This document shows, piece after piece, positions 14,045 through 16,588 of a stretch of DNA of 16,588 bases. A program made the translations under genes and the position numbers. The notes beneath the pieces were generated by a model. The model worked only from the letters and a program-made list of their open reading frames with translations. It ran no database searches and had not been told where the DNA came from. The stretch lies in NCBI GenBank assembly GCA_019424645.1, contig JAHYZB010000041.1:1-16588 (forward strand), given 5' to 3'. This stretch comes from Oxalobacter formigenes. Lineage in GTDB: Bacteria; Pseudomonadota; Gammaproteobacteria; Burkholderiales; Burkholderiaceae_D. Position 1 is the first letter of the stretch; every line of letters begins with the position of its first letter.

Positions 14045-15355
14045 TCATTCATCGACCAGATACAGATCCTTGTCCTTGTCCTGCAGGAAGACCTGTGCGA
14101 AACCTTCCTTCTTGCCTTTTTCAAATTGTTCTTCGCCCCATTTCCGGCAAGTGTCACAAGCGTAACGCGGAATGGCGACAGCCTTGATATGGCTGTCTCT
14201 TCCGCTATCCGCCTGCGAATCGATCACGACCGTACCGCCGCAATCCGGACACTCTCTGACGACTTCGGTCTGGGTTTCGCGAATATAGTCGGTATCGTAG
14301 AAAATACTGCGATTGCGACGATGGAACGGCTGGCTCTGGTAAAACTTGCGCTTGATCGCTTCCTTGTTTCTCCAGTTATCCAGCGTATGATCCTTCAGCT
14401 GTTTCAGGTAATTGGTAATGTGCTGCGACTGAACCTGATTGCGTGGATCGTAATCCGGTTCCTTGATATGGCTGTAATCCATACCCGCCATTGCCAGAAT
14501 GATGCCCGTGTTGATGTAAGGCAGCGCAGACTCGATCGAATACCCGCCTTCCAGAACAGCCAGATCCGGTTTCAGGCGGTCGTTCAGAACAGCATAACCC
14601 TGAGCCGTAAACTTCATGTTCGTGATCGGATCAGAATAGTGGTTATCCTGACCGGCCGAATTGATGATCAGATCGGGCTTGAAATCGTCCAGCAAAGGCA
14701 TGACGATATTGTCAAGCGTATAAAGGAACCCCTCTTCGCAGGTTTCCGGCGGCATCGGCAGATTGACGATAGAACCGAACGCATTAGGCCCACCCATTTC
14801 GTCAGGGAAACCCGAACCCGGATACAGGGTACGGCCGTCCTGATGCATGGAAATGAACAGCGTATTCGGGTCATGCCAGAAAATATCCTGCGAACCGTCG
14901 CCATGATGGCAATCAGTATCGACCACAGCGATCCGTTTCACACCATATTTTTGGCGGATGTACTCGATCATGATCGCTTCCATGTTCAGCGTACAGAAAC
15001 CGCGGCTGCCATGCACGACACGCATCGAATGGTGCCCGCAAGGACGAACCAGCGCAAAAGCGTTATCCACTTCACCGGTCATCACCTTGTCGGCAGCTGT
15101 CAGCGTACCGCCAACCGAAATCAGATGGGATGTATGGACAATCTCATCGATATTAGGGACACAGAAATGCACACGGTTGATATCTTCCGGTGTTGCCAGA
15201 TCGGGCTTGTATTCCTTGATATTCTCAAAGTCCAGCAAACCTTCCTCAACCACCTGATCCTGCGTATAAAGCAGGCGTTCCTCACGCTCCGGATGGGTCG
15301 GCGAGATCGCATAGTCAAAAGCCGGGAAAAAAACCAGTCCTGTTTTCTTTTTCAC
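14045..15355 (-). CDS. Histone-deacetylase-superfamily amidohydrolase with a C-terminal zinc ribbon
   Basis: The 436-residue product has the complete deacetylase active site: the paired histidines 108-109 (RPCGHHS), zinc ligands Asp148 and His150 (DTDCHHGDG), Asp237 (SAGQDNHYSDP) and the catalytic-region Tyr272 (LEGGY). Bacterial members remove acetyl or other acyl groups from polyamines, small amides or proteins. The substrate here is unknown. After the catalytic domain (about 1-295) comes a charged linker and a zinc-ribbon-like Cys4 motif (Cys369, Cys372, Cys400, Cys403), which is not a usual part of this family and may bind a partner. The start is set by a strong Shine-Dalgarno GAGAGGGG (plus 15361-15368) 5 bases before a GTG at 15355; a TTG at 15370 overlaps the hyuA stop and has no such site. 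That Shine-Dalgarno overlaps the hyuA stop codon, so the two genes are translationally coupled. Confidence 0.88.
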   Translation of the reverse strand: MKKKTGLVFFPAFDYAISPTHPEREERLLYTQDQVVEEGLLDFENIKEYKPDLATPEDINRVHFCVPNIDEIVHTSHLISVGGTLTAADKVMTGEVDNAFALVRPCGHHSMRVVHGSRGFCTLNMEAIMIEYIRQKYGVKRIAVVDTDCHHGDGSQDIFWHDPNTLFISMHQDGRTLYPGSGFPDEMGGPNAFGSIVNLPMPPETCEEGFLYTLDNIVMPLLDDFKPDLIINSAGQDNHYSDPITNMKFTAQGYAVLNDRLKPDLAVLEGGYSIESALPYINTGIILAMAGMDYSHIKEPDYDPRNQVQSQHITNYLKQLKDHTLDNWRNKEAIKRKFYQSQPFHRRNRSIFYDTDYIRETQTEVVRECPDCGGTVVIDSQADSGRDSHIKAVAIPRYACDTCRKWGEEQFEKGKKEGFAQVFLQDKDKDLYLVDE

Positions 15356-15360
15356 GAAAA

Positions 15361-15368
15361 CCCCTCTC
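15361..15368 (-). promoter_or_regulatory. Shine-Dalgarno deciding the deacetylase start, overlapping the hyuA stop
   Basis: On the minus strand GAGAGGGG lies 5 bases before the GTG start at 15355 and overlaps the TGA that ends the upstream hydantoinase-type gene (plus 15367-15369). Ribosomes finishing the first gene are well placed to start the second. Confidence 0.7.
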
Positions 15369-16588
15369 AATTCGAATCATCTTTAATCAGACCAGGCTTC
15401 ACCTGCAGTCTGACACGCATGTTTTTACCCGTCGTGGAATAACCGCGAACCACGTTGAACACCTGGCTGTCGGCCACTTCGACCTCGATATCCTGATCCC
15501 GTGCACCGGCTTGTTTAGCCATCCTAACCAGTTTTTCAGTACCCAGTTCAATCAGGTCATCCAGTGTAAACCGTCTGGAAATTTCCTGCTGGACGCCCTC
15601 TTCCGCGATGCTCAGGGTTTGCGCTTCGGTATCGGCGATCATGTTCAGTTCCACGGTCGTTCTGGCAGTCGCTGCGCCACTGGCGTTGATCACGTCGGAA
15701 TCACCCGGTACCTTGACAGGGCAATCCATCATCTCCCCGATACGTTTTGCCATGAACGGAGCCGGGCCGCCGACCACCACGATTTCCAGAGGCTCGATCT
15801 TGCGGCCTTCCAGCAATTCATGAATCGTATAAACAGGCTTGCTGTTGATTTCGGCAAGCATCGCCTTGATCTTGTCCACGATCAGCGTACAGGCCAGGTC
15901 AAGCACTTCTTTCGCAACAGCTTCAGGCGTTTTCTTCAGTTCGGCAGCCAGCTGCTTCATGGCTTCCATCGCCTTGGTCTTGTCACCGATATCGGCAATA
16001 CCCAATACGATCAGGGCATCCGTCGTCGTCGGGACAGGGCCATCAAACGCCATCGCAGCGCCCAGACGTTCAGGCCCCAGTTTCAACACACCGTCTTCGA
16101 CACGGACATGGCTGTCGCCACCCACCCCGATCGAATGCGTCAGCAAACCGCGAACCGAGGTCTTGTGGTCTTCAATCGTAATGCCTTGAGGTTCCAGCAA
16201 AGGCACGCCATCTGCAAAGAGGGCAATATCCGTCGTCGTACCCCCGATATCGACCGAAATGGAATCCATCTCATCCGAAACGAAAGGCAGCACCCCCATG
16301 ATCGTCGCCGCCGGCCCCGACAAAATGGTCTGTACAGGCGTTTTGCGGGACTGTTCGAATTCAATCGTACCGCCGTCGGCTTTCAGGATGTACAGTGGAA
16401 CATTCACACCCAGCTTGTCCATATAGGTTTGCAACTCGTTTGCCAGCTTGTCCTGAAGGTGCCAGACGGCTTCATTCAGATAAGTCGTCGCAATACGGCG
16501 AGGAAAATTCAGTGAACCGGACAGCTGATGGCTTTGTGACGCGTGTTTGGCAACGTCCTTGAAAACGTCACTCACTTCCTGTTCATGA
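15367..16588 (-). CDS. Hydantoinase/oxoprolinase family protein, HyuA-type subunit (C-terminal part; 5' end outside window)
   Basis: The frame runs off the right edge: it is still open at 16587, so the GTG at 16575 is probably internal. About 406 residues are visible. LSGPAATIMG and the nucleotide-binding-type motif VDIGGTTTDIALF (about 109 residues after the internal GTG) are typical of the second half of HyuA/oxoprolinase subunits, which share the actin-like ATPase fold and open cyclic amides such as hydantoins or 5-oxoproline with ATP. Other family segments are GVGGDSHVRVEDG and IVVVGGPAPFMAKRIGE. The expected N-terminal domain of about 200 residues should lie just beyond the edge. The gene overlaps the Shine-Dalgarno of the deacetylase-like gene downstream, so both probably act in one pathway, perhaps ring opening of a cyclic amide followed by hydrolysis of an acyl-amide product. 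The true substrate is not evident. Confidence 0.85.
   Translation of the reverse strand, partial: HEQEVSDVFKDVAKHASQSHQLSGSLNFPRRIATTYLNEAVWHLQDKLANELQTYMDKLGVNVPLYILKADGGTIEFEQSRKTPVQTILSGPAATIMGVLPFVSDEMDSISVDIGGTTTDIALFADGVPLLEPQGITIEDHKTSVRGLLTHSIGVGGDSHVRVEDGVLKLGPERLGAAMAFDGPVPTTTDALIVLGIADIGDKTKAMEAMKQLAAELKKTPEAVAKEVLDLACTLIVDKIKAMLAEINSKPVYTIHELLEGRKIEPLEIVVVGGPAPFMAKRIGEMMDCPVKVPGDSDVINASGAATARTTVELNMIADTEAQTLSIAEEGVQQEISRRFTLDDLIELGTEKLVRMAKQAGARDQDIEVEVADSQVFNVVRGYSTTGKNMRVRLQVKPGLIKDDSN

Noticed and set aside
14126..15442. Long plus-strand open frame of 438 codons opposite the deacetylase-like gene
   Set aside because: It is a shadow of the minus-strand gene with the complete deacetylase active site. 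No recognisable protein features.
15511..16515. Plus-strand open frame of 334 codons opposite the hydantoinase-type gene
   Set aside because: Antisense shadow; the Arg/His/Gln-rich product lacks any domain, while the minus strand encodes a recognisable HyuA-type subunit.
1..16588. Searched for CRISPR arrays, tRNA or rRNA genes, insertion sequences, phage genes and attachment sites
   Set aside because: No regularly spaced repeats, clover-leaf-like segments, transposase or integrase motifs were seen. The read was by eye, so a weak or very small element could have been missed.

Overview
The window is about half G+C and densely coded, and it almost certainly comes from Oxalobacter formigenes or a very close relative (Betaproteobacteria, Oxalobacteraceae), an anaerobic gut bacterium that lives on oxalate. 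The deciding evidence is the 428-residue formyl-CoA:oxalate CoA-transferase gene frc at 9370-10656. Its product carries the known active-site residues at exactly the published O. formigenes positions (Gln17, Trp48, Asp169, glycine loop 258-261). The other catabolic gene, oxc (oxalyl-CoA decarboxylase), is not in the window. The strain cannot be told from the sequence alone.

Layout, left to right. (1) 1-1133: the end of the L-serine dehydratase beta subunit (ACT domain), then the complete iron-sulfur alpha subunit (sdaAA) and a perfect hairpin. (2) 1356-2399: a probably secreted HSL-type alpha/beta hydrolase, convergent with metE. (3) 2480-5785: metE (cobalamin-independent methionine synthase, minus strand) and the divergent LysR-type regulator metR; their 96-bp gap holds overlapping promoters. 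(4) 5786-7739: an A+T-rich gap of about 390 bp, an orphan protein with two helix-turn-helix-like segments, and a second, cytosolic alpha/beta hydrolase. (5) 7847-10703: a PAS / AAA+ / Fis-type regulator that lacks the sigma-54 contact loop, then the frc leader, frc and a strong terminator. (6) 11080-12215: a metallo-beta-lactamase-fold protein with Cys-rich ends. (7) 12242-13888 (minus): an AAA+ ATPase of unknown role, flanked on both sides by hairpins with the same core stem. (8) 14045-16588 (minus): a histone-deacetylase-like amidohydrolase with a C-terminal zinc ribbon, translationally coupled to a hydantoinase/oxoprolinase (HyuA-type) subunit that runs off the right edge.

How the genes fit together. 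Most are separate transcription units. The exceptions are the serine dehydratase pair, the metE/metR switch and the hyuA-deacetylase pair. No phage, insertion sequence, tRNA, rRNA or CRISPR array was seen. The points most worth following are the degenerate AAA+ regulator next to frc, the terminator-like hairpin inside the frc leader, the hyuA-deacetylase operon, the Cys-rich metallo-beta-lactamase protein, and the matching hairpins around the AAA+ gene.
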